Shown: positions 25,425 through 35,286, counted from the first letter of the stretch. The stretch: 64,000 nt of DNA from Nocardiopsis gilva YIM 90087 (GCF_002263495.1 NZ_CP022753.1:3968001-4032000); one strand, 5' to 3'. Program-made: numbers and translations. The notes: generated by a model from the letters alone, not told the origin.

Positions 25425-27344
25425 CTAGCTTTGGGCCGGTTCGTCTTCGAGGGGCTTCTCGGTGTGCCGGGAGACCGTCTCGGTGAGCTTGCGGGCGAGT
25501 TCCTGGGGGGTGAGACCCATGTCGGCGAGGATGGCCGCGCGCTTGGCGTGGTCCAGGAACTTCTGGTCGATGCCGAACGTGCGCACCGGGATGTCGAGGT
25601 CGGCATCGCGGAGGGCGCGGGCCACCGCGTCGCCGACAGCCCCCACACGGCCGTTGTCCTCGACCACGGCGACCACGCTGTACTTGGCGGCCTCGCCGAC
25701 GAGGGCATCGTCCAGCGGCTTGACCCAGCGGGGGTCGACGACGGTGACGCCGATGCCCTGGTCGGCCATGCGGTCGGCGACCTCGCAGCAGGTCTCGGCC
25801 ATGGGGCCGACGGCGACGAGCAGCAGGTCCTCGGAATGGCCGCCGTCCGTGGCGCGCCGCAGCACGTCCATCGACCCGAGTGTGCCGACGGCCGGGATGT
25901 CCGGGCTGACCTCGCCCTTGGGGTAGCGCACCACGGTGGGGGCGTCGTCGACGGCGACCGCCTCGCGCAGCTCCTCGCGGAGTCGGGTGGCGTCGCGCGG
26001 AACGGCCAGGCGCAGCTCCGGGACGACGTTCATGATGGACAGGTCCCACATGCCGTTGTGGCTGGCGCCGTCGTCGCCGGTGATGCCCGCGCGGTCCAGG
26101 CAGAAGGTGACCCCCTGCTTGTGCAGAGCGGCGTCCATCAGCACCTGGTCGAAGCAGCGGTTGAGGAAGGTCGCGTACAGCGCCACCACTGGGTGCAGGC
26201 CGCCCATGGCCAGTCCGGTGGCCGACGTCGCGGCGTGCTGCTCGGCGATGCCGACGTCGTAGATCCGCTCGGGGTAGGCCTCGGCGAACGCCGCCAGGCC
26301 GGTGGGGTGCAGCATGGCCGCGGTCATCGCGACGATGTCCTCGCGCTCGGCGCCGAGCTTGACCAACTCTTCGCTGAAGACCTTGGTCCACTTCACGACA
26401 CCCGGCGTGGACTTCACCTCACCGGTCTCGGCGTCGATGGCGCCGATGGAGTGGAACTGGTCCTCGTCGTGGTTCTCGGCCGGGGCGTAGCCCTTGCCCT
26501 TCTGCGTGATGCAGTGGACGATGACCGGCCCGCCGAAGTCGCGGGCGCGGCGCAGCGCCTTCTCGACCATCTGCTCGTCGTGGCCGTTGATCGGCCCGAG
26601 GTATTTCAGCCCCAGGTCCTCGAACATCATCTGCGGCTGGATTGCATCCTTGAGGCCCTTCTTCAGGCCGTGCAGCGCCTCGTACAGCGGCGGCCCCACC
26701 ACGGGCGCGCGGTTCAGCGCGACCTTGGCGAGGTCGAGGGCCTGCTCGTAGCCGGGCGCCATGCGCAGGGTGGCGAGGTGGTCGGCCAGCCCGCCCATGG
26801 TCGGCGAGTAGGAGCGCCCGTTGTCGTTGACGACGATGACGACCCGCCGGTCCCTGCCCTCGGCGATGTTGTTGAGCGCCTCCCAGGCCATGCCGCCGGT
26901 CAGGGCGCCGTCGCCGATGACCGCGACGACGGTGCGGTCGGAGCGGCCCCGCACCTCGTTGGCCTTGGCCAGACCGTCGGCGTAGGACAGGACGGTGGAG
27001 GCGTGCGAGTTCTCGATGAAGTCGTGCTCGGATTCCGCGCGCGACGGGTAGCCGGACAGGCCGCCGGCCTTGCGCAGCTTGGAGAAGTCCTGCCGCCCGG
27101 TGAGCATCTTGTGCACGTAGGACTGGTGCCCCGTGTCGAAGAGGATCGGCTCCCGCGGCGAGTCGAACACGCGGTGCAGCGCGACCGTCAGCTCCACGAC
27201 TCCCAGGTTCGGCCCCAGGTGTCCGCCCGTGCGCGACACCTCGGAGACAAGGAAGTCACGGATCTCCTGTGTCAGCTGCGGAATCTTGTTCTCGCTGACC
27301 TTCTTCAGGTCGTCCGGATTGCCGATCGACTCGAGCAGCGCCAA
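25425..27344 (-). CDS. dxs: 1-deoxy-D-xylulose-5-phosphate synthase
   Basis: A 639-residue thiamine diphosphate enzyme that joins pyruvate and glyceraldehyde-3-phosphate in the first step of the MEP isoprenoid pathway. Visible are [13 protein letters not shown] near residue 75, the ThDP motif [16 protein letters not shown] near 152, the transketolase pyrimidine domain ([10 protein letters not shown] with its catalytic Glu), and the transketolase C-terminal domain. It uses a TTG start (MALLESIG) directly after GAGGAGAG. The length is normal. It stands alone, as actinobacterial dxs genes often do. Confidence 0.97.
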   Translation of the reverse strand: MALLESIGNPDDLKKVSENKIPQLTQEIRDFLVSEVSRTGGHLGPNLGVVELTVALHRVFDSPREPILFDTGHQSYVHKMLTGRQDFSKLRKAGGLSGYPSRAESEHDFIENSHASTVLSYADGLAKANEVRGRSDRTVVAVIGDGALTGGMAWEALNNIAEGRDRRVVIVVNDNGRSYSPTMGGLADHLATLRMAPGYEQALDLAKVALNRAPVVGPPLYEALHGLKKGLKDAIQPQMMFEDLGLKYLGPINGHDEQMVEKALRRARDFGGPVIVHCITQKGKGYAPAENHDEDQFHSIGAIDAETGEVKSTPGVVKWTKVFSEELVKLGAEREDIVAMTAAMLHPTGLAAFAEAYPERIYDVGIAEQHAATSATGLAMGGLHPVVALYATFLNRCFDQVLMDAALHKQGVTFCLDRAGITGDDGASHNGMWDLSIMNVVPELRLAVPRDATRLREELREAVAVDDAPTVVRYPKGEVSPDIPAVGTLGSMDVLRRATDGGHSEDLLLVAVGPMAETCCEVADRMADQGIGVTVVDPRWVKPLDDALVGEAAKYSVVAVVEDNGRVGAVGDAVARALRDADLDIPVRTFGIDQKFLDHAKRAAILADMGLTPQELARKLTETVSRHTEKPLEDEPAQS

Positions 27345-27551
27345 CTCTCCTCAGTCCCCTCGTCCAGCGTACGTTCGGCGTGAGTGCGGGTTGCGCACTG
27401 CACACCGACCACGCACGTCCCATCGAGTTTATGGGCCACGTGAAGTGACCTTTACCTGAACCTATCTCTATCCGTTCGAGCCCGACGGCGAGGTCGCCCT
27501 CCTACTGCGGCCGCCCCACCGCTCCCACACCCCACGGGCCGCGCCCGCACA

Positions 27552-28118
27552 TCACGCGTCGCCCCTGCATCGGCGGCGCACACGGATCAGCTCCTCGGCG
27601 ATGGCGTCCACGGGCCATGAGGCGTTCAGCCCACTCGGGTTGGGCAGCACCCAAACAGGTGTATGCCCGATCCTGTCCGTCTGCGATCCGATCTGCGCTT
27701 TCGGACGGCCGAATGCCGACCGGTAGGCGGTGACGCCGAGGACGGCGAGCATGCGGGGACGGTAGCGCTCCAGTCGTTCGTGCAGCGCATCGCCGCCCGC
27801 GCGGAGCTCCTCGGCCGTCAACTCATCGGCGCGAGCGGTGGCACGGGCCACGATATTGGTGATGCCCATTCCCCATTCCGGGAGAAGGTGCTGCTCATCG
27901 GGGCGCAGCTGCCGCGGTGTCCAGCCGGATCGGTGCAGCGCGGGCCAGAACCGGTTGCCCGGGCGCGCGAAGTGGTGGCCGGTGTACCCCGAGTACAGCC
28001 CCGGGTTGATACCGCAGAACAGCACGTCGAGATCGGGCGCGATGACATCGGGGATCGTGGCGCCGTGCGCGGCCGCGAGCTCGGCCTTGGTCGGCCTCGC
28101 CTTGGGTGTCGCCTTCAT
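27552..28118 (-). CDS. mug: G/U mismatch-specific uracil-DNA glycosylase
   Basis: A 188-residue family 2 uracil-DNA glycosylase that removes uracil or ethenocytosine from mismatches with guanine. It has motif GINPGLYSGYTGHHFARPGN (about residues 36-55), in which Asn activates water, and NPSGLNAS near the C-terminus, the loop that inserts into the helix. Length and motifs are normal. The start at 28118 gives MKATPKARP, a basic N-terminus. Confidence 0.92.
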   Translation of the reverse strand: MKATPKARPTKAELAAAHGATIPDVIAPDLDVLFCGINPGLYSGYTGHHFARPGNRFWPALHRSGWTPRQLRPDEQHLLPEWGMGITNIVARATARADELTAEELRAGGDALHERLERYRPRMLAVLGVTAYRSAFGRPKAQIGSQTDRIGHTPVWVLPNPSGLNASWPVDAIAEELIRVRRRCRGDA

Positions 28119-28173
28119 GGGGTGTGGAGCCTACCTTCTCTCCGGCGTTTCCGCGGCGCCCGCTCCGGGACCG

Positions 28174-28896
28174 CTAGGAGAGGAGCGAGGTGCCGATCAG
28201 CGTCAGGCCGGAGGCCGTAACGACCACCAGCAGGGCGGCGCGCATGAGCCCGGCGTCCACGACGCGGCGCAGCGGGCGCCCGGCGAGGAACCCGGCGCCG
28301 AGGAAGGGGATCAGCGCCGCGCCTCCGCGGATCTCGTGGGCGTCCAGCTGCCCGCCCGCCGCGAGCAGGGTCAGCGAGATCACGACGCCTATGAGGAAGA
28401 ACCCGGCCAGGGTTCCGCGGACCTTCGCGGCCTCCTCGTGCTGGTAGAGCAGGGCCATGGGCGGGCCGCCGATGGATGTGGCCGTGCCCGTGAGGCCGGA
28501 CAGCGCTCCGGCGCAGAACAGGGAGGACGGGGTGACCCGGACGCGAACCGATCGGATCGACAGCACGACCGCGACGAGCACCATGGAGCCCACGGCCACC
28601 CGCATCATCGTGGGGTCGAGAGTCGACACCACCCACACTCCCAGGATCGCGCCGGGGACGCGCCCGGGCACCGCCCAGCCGAGTCCGCGCCAGTCGATGT
28701 GGCGCCACTCGGTGGCCAGGGTCAGCACGGGCAGCACGGCGGTCGCGATGAGCATGGCACCGGGCATCAGCGTCGGGTCGAGGAAGGAGACGACGGGCGC
28801 CGCGACCAGGCCGAGCCCAAGGCCGACGCTGCTCTGCACCACGGCTCCGAGCATCACCGCGATCCCGGCGACGAGGAGGAAGGTCATGTCGGGCAT
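28174..28896 (-). CDS. TauE/SafE-family membrane transporter
   Basis: A 240-residue membrane protein with about eight helices in two repeated halves. The first half has GAVVQSSVGLGLGLVAAPVV and the second GALSGLTGTATSIGGPPMAL, the paired motif of the TauE/SafE (DUF81) anion exporters. Members export sulfite, sulfoacetate or other small organic anions; the substrate here is unknown. ATG 28896 is the first start; ATG 28887 is possible. Confidence 0.87.
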   Translation of the reverse strand: MPDMTFLLVAGIAVMLGAVVQSSVGLGLGLVAAPVVSFLDPTLMPGAMLIATAVLPVLTLATEWRHIDWRGLGWAVPGRVPGAILGVWVVSTLDPTMMRVAVGSMVLVAVVLSIRSVRVRVTPSSLFCAGALSGLTGTATSIGGPPMALLYQHEEAAKVRGTLAGFFLIGVVISLTLLAAGGQLDAHEIRGGAALIPFLGAGFLAGRPLRRVVDAGLMRAALLVVVTASGLTLIGTSLLS

Positions 28897-29092
28897 CGTC
28901 TGGCGAGGCTAATTCCCCCCATTCCTGACCTGAATACAGAGGTAGGATCTCCCGACCGTTTTCCGTCACCGGTCCTACCGGAAACGAGATCAGCCGGGGC
29001 CGCGTGGGCGGTCGGCGCGGGCGCGGCGGCTTCCGTTCCCTCGCGCATGCCCGGTCGGATGGCCCGTCGGTGTCCTACGCGTCCGTGCGGAG

Positions 29093-29135
29093 ACCGGCCG
29101 CGCCCGCCGGGAGTGGGAGTGGGGGCGCGGCCGGT
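29093..29135. terminator. Hairpin in the 28897-29205 gap
   Basis: A perfect 13-base inverted repeat (29093-29105 with 29123-29135). The 309-base gap has no gene; it holds the promoter of the TauE-like gene and this hairpin plus the next one. Confidence 0.6.
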
Positions 29136-29163
29136 GGCCTCTGGTCCGTCCGGTTGAGACCGG

Positions 29164-29201
29164 GCGCGTCCGCTCCGCCGCGATGGAGCGGGCGGACGCG
29201 C
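29164..29201 (-). terminator. Terminator of the sugar ABC operon
   Basis: A 10-base perfect stem (29164-29173 with 29192-29201), extended by TCC/GGA pairing inside, directly beyond the permease stop codon at 29206. Confidence 0.65.
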
Positions 29202-29205
29202 GGGG

Positions 29206-30480
29206 TCATCCTCGGGCGTGCGTCTTGCGGCTCCGGCGGGACATGGCGTCCAGGATGACCGCGATCAGCAGCACCAGCGCCGTGATCATGTACCGGACCG
29301 ACGCGTCCATCTGGAGCAGGTACAGCCCGGACGTGATCGCCCCGAGCACCAGGCCGCCCAGCAGCGCCGAGTAGGCGTTGCCCCGGCCGCCGAAGAGGCT
29401 GGTGCCGCCGATGACCGCCGCGGCGATCGCGAGCATCAGCTCGTCCCCGCCCGCCGTGTCGAGGCTCGCGGAGTACGAGCGGGACACCATCATCACGCCG
29501 CCGATCGCGGACAGCATGGAGGACAGCGCGAACACCGAGATCCGGATCAGGTCGACGTTGATCCCGGCGCGGCGGGCCGCCTCGGCGCTGCCGCCGACCG
29601 CGAACACCATCCGTCCGTAGCGCGTCTTGCGCAGCATCAGGTCGAAGGCGACCACGAACCCGACGAAGATCAGGAAGGCCAGCGGCACACCCTTGAACTG
29701 GTTCAGCACCGCCACAGCACCGAAGAGGAGAACGGCCAGGAGCACCAGCAGCAGCGCGCGGAACGCGGTCTCCAGGGGCGTACGCGGGGTCAGGCCCGCG
29801 CGCACGCGGCGCCGCTCACCGTAGATGGTGGTGGCCGCGTACACCGCCACCACGACCGCCGCGATCCCCCAGCCGACCGCCGGGACGAAGTACGTCTGGG
29901 TGAGGTAGGCGATCGCGCCGCCGTCGCTGATGTTCATCGTGCCGTCGTCGCCGAGCAGGTAGATCTGCGCGCCCTGCCAGCCCAGGAGTCCGGCGAGGGT
30001 GACGACGAACGCGGGTACCCCCACTTTCGCGAAGATCGTGCCGTGGATGATGCCGATGACCAGGCCGACGCCGACGGCCGCCGCGATGGCGGCCCATTCG
30101 GGGACGCCCTGCTTGACGGTGAGGACGGCGAGCACGGCCGCCGACACTCCGGCAACCGACCCGATCGACAGGTCGATCTCACCGAGCAGCAGCACCATGA
30201 TGACGCCGGTGGTCATCAGGCCCACGGCGGCGATCTGCACGGTGAGGTTGGAGAGGTTCTGCGGGGACAGGAACCGCTCATGCAGGGCCTGGAAGACGAT
30301 CGAGATGACGATCAGGCCGGTGAGCACCGGCAGCGGCCCCAGTTCGCCGCCGCGCACGCGCTCCATGAGCGCCCGGAGGATGTCGGCGGGCGAGTGGGCG
30401 GTGGTGACGACCAGCCGCGGGTCGCGCTCGGGCGTCCTGGGCGCTTGGGTGTCGGCGGACACGGATGTCTGCTGTGCCAT
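29206..30480 (-). CDS. xylH: Sugar ABC transporter permease
   Basis: A 424-residue ribose/xylose-class permease with about 10 helices. It has the family segments LLLGEIDLSIGSVAGVSAAV, AFDLMLRKTRYGRMVFAVGG and IAAAVIGGTSLFGGRGNAYS. An N-terminal cytoplasmic extension of about 45 residues precedes the first helix. Its start codon overlaps the stop of the ATPase gene by one base (TGATG), so translation is coupled. It forms the membrane channel for the sugar delivered by the binding protein. Confidence 0.92.
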   Translation of the reverse strand: MAQQTSVSADTQAPRTPERDPRLVVTTAHSPADILRALMERVRGGELGPLPVLTGLIVISIVFQALHERFLSPQNLSNLTVQIAAVGLMTTGVIMVLLLGEIDLSIGSVAGVSAAVLAVLTVKQGVPEWAAIAAAVGVGLVIGIIHGTIFAKVGVPAFVVTLAGLLGWQGAQIYLLGDDGTMNISDGGAIAYLTQTYFVPAVGWGIAAVVVAVYAATTIYGERRRVRAGLTPRTPLETAFRALLLVLLAVLLFGAVAVLNQFKGVPLAFLIFVGFVVAFDLMLRKTRYGRMVFAVGGSAEAARRAGINVDLIRISVFALSSMLSAIGGVMMVSRSYSASLDTAGGDELMLAIAAAVIGGTSLFGGRGNAYSALLGGLVLGAITSGLYLLQMDASVRYMITALVLLIAVILDAMSRRSRKTHARG

Positions 30481-31265
30481 CAGGCTTCCTCCGTTCCGGA
30501 CACCGAGACCCGCCCGGACCGACGTGCGACAGGGTTGTCCGCGGCGCCGGTGATGGCCGCGACGATCTCCTCGTAGCTGGTGTCCTCGACCCGGAAGTCA
30601 CCCGCGTTGCGGCCCAGCCGCAGTACGGCGGCACGGTCGGCGACCGCGCGCACATCGGCCATGTTGTGGCTGATGAGAATGACCCCGAGCCCGTTGTCCC
30701 GGAGACGCTCGATGAGATCGAGCACCTGCGCGGTCTGGGCCACGCCCAGCGCCGCGGTGGGCTCGTCGAGCATGACGACCTTGGGGTCGCCGAGCAGGGA
30801 GCGGGCGATCGCGATGATCTGCCGCTGCCCACCGGAGAGCGAGGCCACGGGAACCCGCAGGCTCGGGATGCTCACCGACAGGGAGTCGAGCAGCTTCTGG
30901 GCGCGCCGCTCCATCTCCACCTCGTCCAGCAGGCCAAGCCCGGTGTGCTCGGAGCCGAGGAAGAGGTTGGCGACGATGTCCAGGTTGTCGCAGAGTGCGA
31001 GGTCCTGGTAGATCGTCGCGATGCCGAGCCGCTGCGCGTCGTTCGGCTTGCCGATGGAGACCGGCTTGCCCTCCCAGAGGATGGAGCCGCTGTCGGCCGG
31101 GTTCACCCCGGCGATCGTCTTGACCAGGGTGGACTTTCCGGCACCGTTGTCGCCCAGCAGGGCGACGACCTCACCGGCTCCGACCCGGAGGTCGACTTCG
31201 CTGAGCGCCTGGACGGCGCCGAATCTCTTGGAAATCCCGGACAGCTCCAGGACTGGTGTGCTCAA
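30480..31265 (-). CDS. xylG: Sugar ABC transporter ATPase (single-domain)
   Basis: A 261-residue ATPase with Walker A GDNGAGKS, Q-loop YQDLALC, signature LSGGQRQIIAIARSLL, Walker B VVMLDEPTAAL and H-loop SHN. Enterobacterial XylG/RbsA are fused double ATPases of about 500 residues; this is one domain and must act as a homodimer, as is usual for the actinobacterial XylFGH type. It is co-transcribed with the permease. Confidence 0.92.
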   Translation of the reverse strand: MSTPVLELSGISKRFGAVQALSEVDLRVGAGEVVALLGDNGAGKSTLVKTIAGVNPADSGSILWEGKPVSIGKPNDAQRLGIATIYQDLALCDNLDIVANLFLGSEHTGLGLLDEVEMERRAQKLLDSLSVSIPSLRVPVASLSGGQRQIIAIARSLLGDPKVVMLDEPTAALGVAQTAQVLDLIERLRDNGLGVILISHNMADVRAVADRAAVLRLGRNAGDFRVEDTSYEEIVAAITGAADNPVARRSGRVSVSGTEEA

Positions 31266-31420
31266 TGTCGTGTTCCCTCAGACTCCGCGTACCGCGGGTT
31301 TCGGATGGTGCTTCGGCCGGACTTCCGGTGGATGGGCGGATGGCCCCTCAGGGTGCGGCCCGCGGGGGTTCGCCGTTCCTACCCGGTCCTGCGCGGCCCA
31401 GCCCGGTGGCGCGTGGCCCC

Positions 31421-31460
31421 GGTCGGTGGCGGGAGCCCGTGTCCGCTCCCGCCACCGACC
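31421..31460 (-). terminator. Intercistronic hairpin between xylF and xylG (gap 31266-31575)
   Basis: A 16-base perfect stem (31421-31436 with 31445-31460) with an 8-base loop. There is no T-tract. It sits in a 310-base gap that otherwise holds nothing recognisable. Such hairpins often stop part of the transcripts or stabilise the upstream message, so that the binding protein is made in excess over the transporter. Confidence 0.7.
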
Positions 31461-31575
31461 GCCCGCCGCCGGGGCCGATGGACGTTCCCGTTTCCCGGGG
31501 GCCATCGGTGGCCGTGTCCGTTGGTTCGTGGTCGGCTCCCACCGCCGTGTCGGCGGGGTCGGAGGCCGCGCCGGG

Positions 31576-32706
31576 CTACTTGCTGTCGTTGGCCGCCTCG
31601 CAGAAGTCGGTCTTGGCGTAGGCGTCGGTGCAGATCTCCTCGATGGTGTAGAAGCCGTCGGAGACGACCGTCTCCTCGACGTTCTCCTCGGTGACCGGGA
31701 TCGGGTCGAGCAGCACCGCCTGGACCTTCTCGCCGTCGCCGCTCTCGACCTCGGTGAGGCCGATCTCGCCGCCCTCGTACTCCTCGCCGGTGGCCGCGGC
31801 GACCGCCATCTTGGCGGCGGTCTCGGCCTCGGGGCGGATGGCCTTGTAGACGGTCATGTACTGCTCACCGGCGATGATCCGCTGGATGCCGTGGATCTCG
31901 GCGTCCTGGCCGGTGATCGGCGGCAGCTCGTCCACCCCCGCGCTCTTCAGCGCGGCCACGACACCCTGGGCCATGCCATCGTTGGCGGCGTAGACGCCGA
32001 CGATGTCGTCGGCGCCGATCGAGGTGATCGCCTGCTCCATTTCGGTCTGCGCTCGGTCCGGCGACCAGTCGGGGGTGTCGTACTCCGCCCCGATTTCGGC
32101 CTCGTTGTCGAGGATCGAGTGGGCGCCGGCCTTGAAGTCCGCGGCGTTGGGGTCGGTCGGCGAGCCGTTGATCATGACGATCTCGCCCTTTCCGGCCGTC
32201 TCCTCCTTCTCCAGCGCCTCGATCAGCGCCTTGCCCTGCACCTCGCCGACCTTGCGGTTGTCGAAGGAGACGTAGTAGTCGACGCCGCCATAGGCCAACC
32301 GGTCATAGGCGACGACGGGCACGCCCTGGCCCTTGGCGTCCTTGACGATCTTCGCGGCGGACTCGGCGTCGACCGCGTCAAGGACCAGGACGTCGACGCC
32401 CTCGGTCAGCATGGCCTCGGCCTGCGCCTGCTGCTTGGCGGTCTCCTGGTCGGCGTTCTGGTACGAGAGTTCACACTTCTTGCACAGCTCGGTCAGAGCT
32501 TCCTCGAAATAGGGCTTGTCGAACTTCTCGTAGCGCGCGGTCTTGGACTCCGGCAGGAGCAGGCCGACCTTGAAGCCGTCCTCGACGCTGGCGGTCCCGC
32601 CCTCGCCGTCCCCGCCGGTGGTGGTCCCACATCCTGCGGCCAGCAGCGCCAACGCGGCTGCGGTGCCGACCGCGGCGCGGCTCACGAATCCAGTTCGCTT
32701 CTGCAA
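31576..32706 (-). CDS. xylF: Sugar ABC transporter substrate-binding lipoprotein
   Basis: A 376-residue type I periplasmic-binding protein. The signal peptide ends in a lipobox (LAAGC, Cys26), so it is lipid-anchored, as needed in a Gram-positive cell. A short Gly/Thr/Glu linker is followed by the two-lobed sugar domain (VGLLLPESKTARYEKFDKPY; GVDVLVLDAVDAESA; GVYAANDGMAQGVVAALKSA). Four cysteines (for example CKKC near residue 95) suggest disulfides. D-xylose is the likely ligand because of the XylF-like sequence and the ROK neighbour. Confidence 0.9.
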   Translation of the reverse strand: MQKRTGFVSRAAVGTAAALALLAAGCGTTTGGDGEGGTASVEDGFKVGLLLPESKTARYEKFDKPYFEEALTELCKKCELSYQNADQETAKQQAQAEAMLTEGVDVLVLDAVDAESAAKIVKDAKGQGVPVVAYDRLAYGGVDYYVSFDNRKVGEVQGKALIEALEKEETAGKGEIVMINGSPTDPNAADFKAGAHSILDNEAEIGAEYDTPDWSPDRAQTEMEQAITSIGADDIVGVYAANDGMAQGVVAALKSAGVDELPPITGQDAEIHGIQRIIAGEQYMTVYKAIRPEAETAAKMAVAAATGEEYEGGEIGLTEVESGDGEKVQAVLLDPIPVTEENVEETVVSDGFYTIEEICTDAYAKTDFCEAANDSK

Positions 32707-32805
32707 CGGGGTGTCCTCCTCCTGGGCTCACACCGGGCAGGGGATGGGGTGGCGCCCGATGAGGTCATGGCGGGAAGTCAAACCCCCGGCAAACTTGTCG
32801 TCAAG

Positions 32806-32894
32806 GTGTGAACACATAACCGAAACGTCACGCGAGTTGCCTTCAATGTGTGAATACACCGAAAGGCCAGACCATGCCGGGCATGTGTGACATG
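32806..32894. promoter_or_regulatory. Three repeated operator-like sites before xylF
   Basis: GTGTGAACACAT (32806-32817) and GTGTGAATACAC (32848-32859) repeat the same short palindrome 42 bases apart, four helical turns. A third, CATGTGTGACATG (32882-32894), is a related palindrome. They occupy the gap between the ROK gene end and the xylF start, as expected for ROK (NagC/XylR-like) binding. Binding itself is inferred. Confidence 0.65.
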
Positions 32895-32933
32895 TGAAGA
32901 TCTGTGCCCGACGGCCGCGTTTACCGAATCGTG

Positions 32934-34109
32934 TCACTCCGCCGCGGCCACAGCCAGCCGCATCGCACCCCGGAGCGCCGAGTCGGTGCTGAACTCGGCC
33001 CGCGCGACGCGCAGGTCGCGCACCGCGCTGCCCAGCGCGCCCAGCTCCACCTCGCGGCGCATCGGCTCCAGCAGCAGCTCCCCGGCCGCGGCCAGCTCGC
33101 CGCCGACTGTCACCAGGTCCGGGTTGAAGGTGTTCACCAGGATCGCGATGCCCCGGCCCAGCGCGGTCCCGGCTTCGGCGATGACACGGCGGCATCCCGG
33201 ATCACCGGATTCGGCCGCCGCCACGACCTCCGGGACCGTGGCGGGTGCGTCGCCGTTGCCCTGCCCCTGAGGCCCCGGCAACATGCCGAGCAGGTAGGGC
33301 GCTCCGGTCAGAGTCTCCAGGCACCCCCGATTTCCGCAGCGGCACACCAGCCCGCGCTCGTCCAACCCGATGTGCCCGATCTCGCCCGCGTTGCCGCGCG
33401 CACCGCGCAGCAGCCGACCGTTGATGACGATCCCCGCACCCACGCCCTCGGAGAGCTGGACGTGGATGACGTGGTCCAGGCCGCGCCCGGCGCCGGAGGC
33501 CGTCTCGGCCAGGGCGCACAGGTTGGCGTCGTTCTCGGCCACCACCCGCACCCCGAGCTTCTCGGTCAGGGCGTCGGCCGGGCGGAAGCCCGCCCAGCGG
33601 GGCAGGCAGCTGATGTCACCGACCGCGCCGGTGGCCAGGTCGATGGGGCCCGGGATCGACGCGACGACGGAGGTCACCGTGGCGTGGTCCACCCGCGCAC
33701 CGGCCAGCACCGTCTCGACCAGCCACACCGCACGCCGCACACCCCGGACGGGGTCCGCGGCGACGTCGTAGGCGACCGACTCCCGGGCCAGCGTCGCCCC
33801 CTGGCTGTCGCCGAGCGCGACGGTGAGTCCGGCCGGGGTGAAGTCGATGGCGACCACGGCGCCGGGCGGACGCAGCAGGGTGATCGCGCGCGCCCGCCGT
33901 CCGTTCGAGGACGTCTCGCGCACCGAGACCGTCCCGGCGGCACGGAGGTCGCGCACCATGTTGGAGACGCTGGCCGGAGACAGCCCGGTGGCACGGGCGA
34001 TCTCCGCCTGGGTGAGCGTGCCGCCGACGCGCAGCGCGTCGACCACCCGACGCTGGTTGGCCCGACGCAGTTCCGCCTGGCTTCCCGGTGCCACCTCGGT
34101 CTCGGTCAC
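32934..34109 (-). CDS. rok7B7: ROK-family repressor of the xylose operon
   Basis: A 391-residue ROK regulator: N-terminal winged helix (LTQAEIARATGLSPASVSNM, about residues 32-51) and a sugar-kinase-like domain with the ROK zinc motif CRCGNRGCLE and GEIGHIGLDE. In S. coelicolor, Rok7B7 (SCO6008) lies directly beside xylFGH (SCO6009-6011) and controls it and antibiotic production; the gene order here is the same, which supports the symbol. It probably binds the repeats at 32806-32894 and releases them with xylose or a derivative. Confidence 0.88.
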   Translation of the reverse strand: MTETEVAPGSQAELRRANQRRVVDALRVGGTLTQAEIARATGLSPASVSNMVRDLRAAGTVSVRETSSNGRRARAITLLRPPGAVVAIDFTPAGLTVALGDSQGATLARESVAYDVAADPVRGVRRAVWLVETVLAGARVDHATVTSVVASIPGPIDLATGAVGDISCLPRWAGFRPADALTEKLGVRVVAENDANLCALAETASGAGRGLDHVIHVQLSEGVGAGIVINGRLLRGARGNAGEIGHIGLDERGLVCRCGNRGCLETLTGAPYLLGMLPGPQGQGNGDAPATVPEVVAAAESGDPGCRRVIAEAGTALGRGIAILVNTFNPDLVTVGGELAAAGELLLEPMRREVELGALGSAVRDLRVARAEFSTDSALRGAMRLAVAAAE

Positions 34110-34323
34110 AACGGGTTCCCCTTGTCGCTCCTGAGTTCACGGGTTGGGCCCAGTCTGGACGGCCGGGCTCTCGGTGAGAGGGAGCTTAGCCGCGATCCTC
34201 GGCCAACGCTCAGGGCGGCTCCCCCTCTGCCGTGGGCGGACGCCCCGGCGGGGGATGCGGGCGGGGTGGAGCAGGGCGGCACGCCGCGGCCGGAGCGGTG
34301 CGCCCGGGCTAGACTCCCGTCGC

Positions 34324-34908
34324 GTGCCTCTCCTTTCCACTTCCGCTCCCGACTGGGCCGATGCCGCGGCGCGACTGGTGCGTGCTGCGCCGCCCCGCGC
34401 GGGGCGCTGCCGCGTGATGGCGCTGGAGGGGCCGTCCGGCGCGGGCAAGACAGCAGTGGCCGACCGCGTCGCGGCCGAGCTGGACGGCCCGGTCCTGCAC
34501 ATGGACGACCTGTACCCGGGGTGGGACGGACTGGCGGGGTCGGTCCCGCTGGTGCGGGCGTGGGTGATCGAGCCGCTGCTGCACGGCGAAAACCCGCGGT
34601 GGCGCCCGTTCGACTGGGATCAGGGGCACCACGCGACCGCCTGGAGCGAGACGGCGGTCGGCGACACGCTGCTGGTCGAGGGCTGTGGGACGGGCGCCAC
34701 GGAGCTGCGCCCGTACCTGTCGGTCCTGGCCTGGGTCGAGGCCCCGGCTTCGGTGCGCAAACAGCGGCTGGGGCGGCGCTGGGACGCCGACCTGTACGCG
34801 CCCTACCGGGAGATGTGGACGCGGCAGGAAGACGCCTTCTACGCCGACCACCGCCCCCGCGAGCACGCCGACCTCATCATCCACAACCCGGCGGCGGGCC
34901 GACTGTAG
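34324..34908 (+). CDS. Uridine kinase-like P-loop protein
   Basis: A 194-residue nucleoside/uridine-kinase-like protein with Walker A GPSGAGKT (about residues 36-43), an acidic DDLYPGWDG acceptor loop, and the late Arg-rich KQRLGRRWD lid segment. It is shorter than true uridine kinases, and the substrate is unassigned. There is no ribosome site; a TAGACT at 34310-34315 ends 8 bases before GTG 34324, so the message is probably leaderless. Confidence 0.82.
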   Translation: MPLLSTSAPDWADAAARLVRAAPPRAGRCRVMALEGPSGAGKTAVADRVAAELDGPVLHMDDLYPGWDGLAGSVPLVRAWVIEPLLHGENPRWRPFDWDQGHHATAWSETAVGDTLLVEGCGTGATELRPYLSVLAWVEAPASVRKQRLGRRWDADLYAPYREMWTRQEDAFYADHRPREHADLIIHNPAAGRL

Positions 34909-35013
34909 CGCCCCGCCCGCCGCCGGGTCCCTGGCGGTTCGGTCGACGGCCGCCCGGCCCAGTGCCTCCGCTGAGGGTGGGGCGAAGCGGAAGAGGACGG
35001 AGGAGGGGCAGGA

Positions 35014-35286
35014 CTAGCTGTCGTCCTCCATGTCCTCACCCTGCTCCTGGCCGTCCATGTCGCCGCCGTCGTCCATGGACTCGTCGTCCATGTTCTCCTG
35101 GCCTTCCTGGCCCTCCTGGTCCTGCATCTCCTCGTCGTTGGAGCCCTGGTCGGACTCCTGCTCGTTCGAGACCTCGTCGCCGGGTTCCTCGGTGTTGTTG
35201 CAGGCGGTCAGCGGGAGCGCAATCGCGAGGGCGATACCCCCGGCGGCGGCGAGGGAGCGAAGTCGGTTCATCGAGCGAATGGACAT
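35014..35286 (-). CDS. Acidic, Met-containing lipoprotein
   Basis: A 90-residue lipoprotein: basic start, hydrophobic core and lipobox LTAC near residue 29. The mature 60 residues are almost only Asp, Glu, Gln, Asn, Gly and Ser, with five Met in acidic contexts (EEMQ, ENMDDESMDD, DMDG, DMEDD). It is predicted to be disordered on the outer face of the membrane. AAGGAA before ATG 35286 decides the start. It lies directly downstream of the molybdenum enzyme on the same strand (165 bases). It may be a metal-binding or oxidant-sacrificial surface peptide; this is inference. Confidence 0.72.
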   Translation of the reverse strand: MSIRSMNRLRSLAAAGGIALAIALPLTACNNTEEPGDEVSNEQESDQGSNDEEMQDQEGQEGQENMDDESMDDGGDMDGQEQGEDMEDDS

